Source of the DNA: Epichloe hybrida
Taxonomy: Eukaryota; Ascomycota; Sordariomycetes; Hypocreales; Clavicipitaceae
Length of the DNA: 64,000 nt
Assembly: GCA_019022495.1 (NCBI GenBank)
Contig: JAFEKR010000001.1
Span: forward strand, 7,440,001-7,504,000
Direction: 5' to 3'
Positions 63,766-64,000 of this stretch are shown here, one piece after another; position 1 is the stretch's first letter; every line of letters begins with the position of its first letter. The position numbers and the translations under genes are program-made. The notes below the pieces were generated by a model that had not been told where the DNA came from, searched no databases, and saw only the letters and a program-made list of their open reading frames with translations.

Positions 63766-64000
63766 GTATTAAGAGACTTAAGGAGAAAGGAGAAAAGGTA
63801 AGAGGCTATCCCTAGTAATGCCCCTTATACTCCCTTAGCTACTTATATAAGCCTCCTTTCCTTACCCTAACTACTTTTACTACTTCTCTCTCTAACTACT
63901 ATATAAATAATACTTAGGCAAAGCCTAAGCCCTTATATATGCCTTTACTTACCTATTATTAATAAACTCCCCTTTATATTAACCCCTAGTAATGTGCGTA

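Larger units (their letters stand above)
61736..64000. repeat. AT-rich, RIP-mutated repeat block
   Basis: From about 61736 the composition turns AT-rich, and from 62161 to 63720 the dinucleotides CA, TG and CG almost vanish. By eye I count 11 CA/TG and no CG in 1560 bp, with TA steps everywhere. That is the mark of repeat-induced point mutation, a fungal genome defence that changes C to T, mainly in CA, in duplicated DNA. The block runs off the right edge, and the last 220 bp look like further mutated repeat. Confidence 0.9.

Overview
This window is nuclear DNA from a filamentous ascomycete. The genes are split by short introns (about 54-260 bp) with GT..AG ends and CTAAC/CTGAC branch sites, and the proteins are typical of Pezizomycotina: URC4, fungal KDM5, MIM1, an ACR3 arsenite pump, JEN1 and OPT transporters, and fungal glucosylceramide synthase. 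The protein flavour suggests Sordariomycetes, probably Hypocreales, but that placement is inference. I found no bacterial-type operons, CRISPR arrays, rRNA or convincing tRNA genes.

Layout. 0-5 kb: 3' part of a Sec14/CRAL-TRIO gene, a broken RGS-LOV-like gene, then proteasome chaperone PAC3 divergent from the DEAH helicase DHR1/ECM16 (5-8.6 kb). 9-16 kb: a small mitochondrial membrane protein, the DEAD helicase HAS1, a nitronate monooxygenase and an unknown disordered protein. 18-26 kb: ribosomal protein eL38 (four tiny exons), ACR3, a bZIP factor, TAF11 and GTP cyclohydrolase I. 27-32.6 kb: a 1737-residue KDM5-type H3K4 demethylase. 34-39 kb: SLX1, SF3A3/PRP9 and FAL1 (eIF4A3-like). 41-48.7 kb: URC4, OXA1, an unassigned coding-like stretch, MIM1 and UBX1/SHP1. 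49-61 kb: the Rag GTPase GTR1, a JEN1-like carboxylate transporter, an OPT oligopeptide transporter and ceramide glucosyltransferase. 61.7-64 kb: an AT-rich block with the marks of repeat-induced point mutation (RIP), holding a dead Tc1/mariner-type transposase.

Functionally this is mostly a housekeeping neighbourhood: ribosome assembly (DHR1, HAS1, eL38), splicing and the exon junction (SF3A3, FAL1), mitochondrial membrane biogenesis (OXA1 and MIM1 near each other), transcription and chromatin (TAF11, KDM5) and nutrient sensing or uptake (GTR1, JEN1, OPT, URC4). Genes are independent units; several pairs share short divergent promoters (PAC3/DHR1, SF3A3/FAL1, MIM1/UBX1, TAF11/GCH1).

The most unusual features are the RIP-saturated transposon, in which all three catalytic Asp codons now read Asn, the truncated RGS-LOV remnant, a recurring intergenic TACGGAGTA motif, and the orphan coding-like stretch downstream of MIM1. 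Exon boundaries were placed by eye from reading-frame continuity and family conservation.
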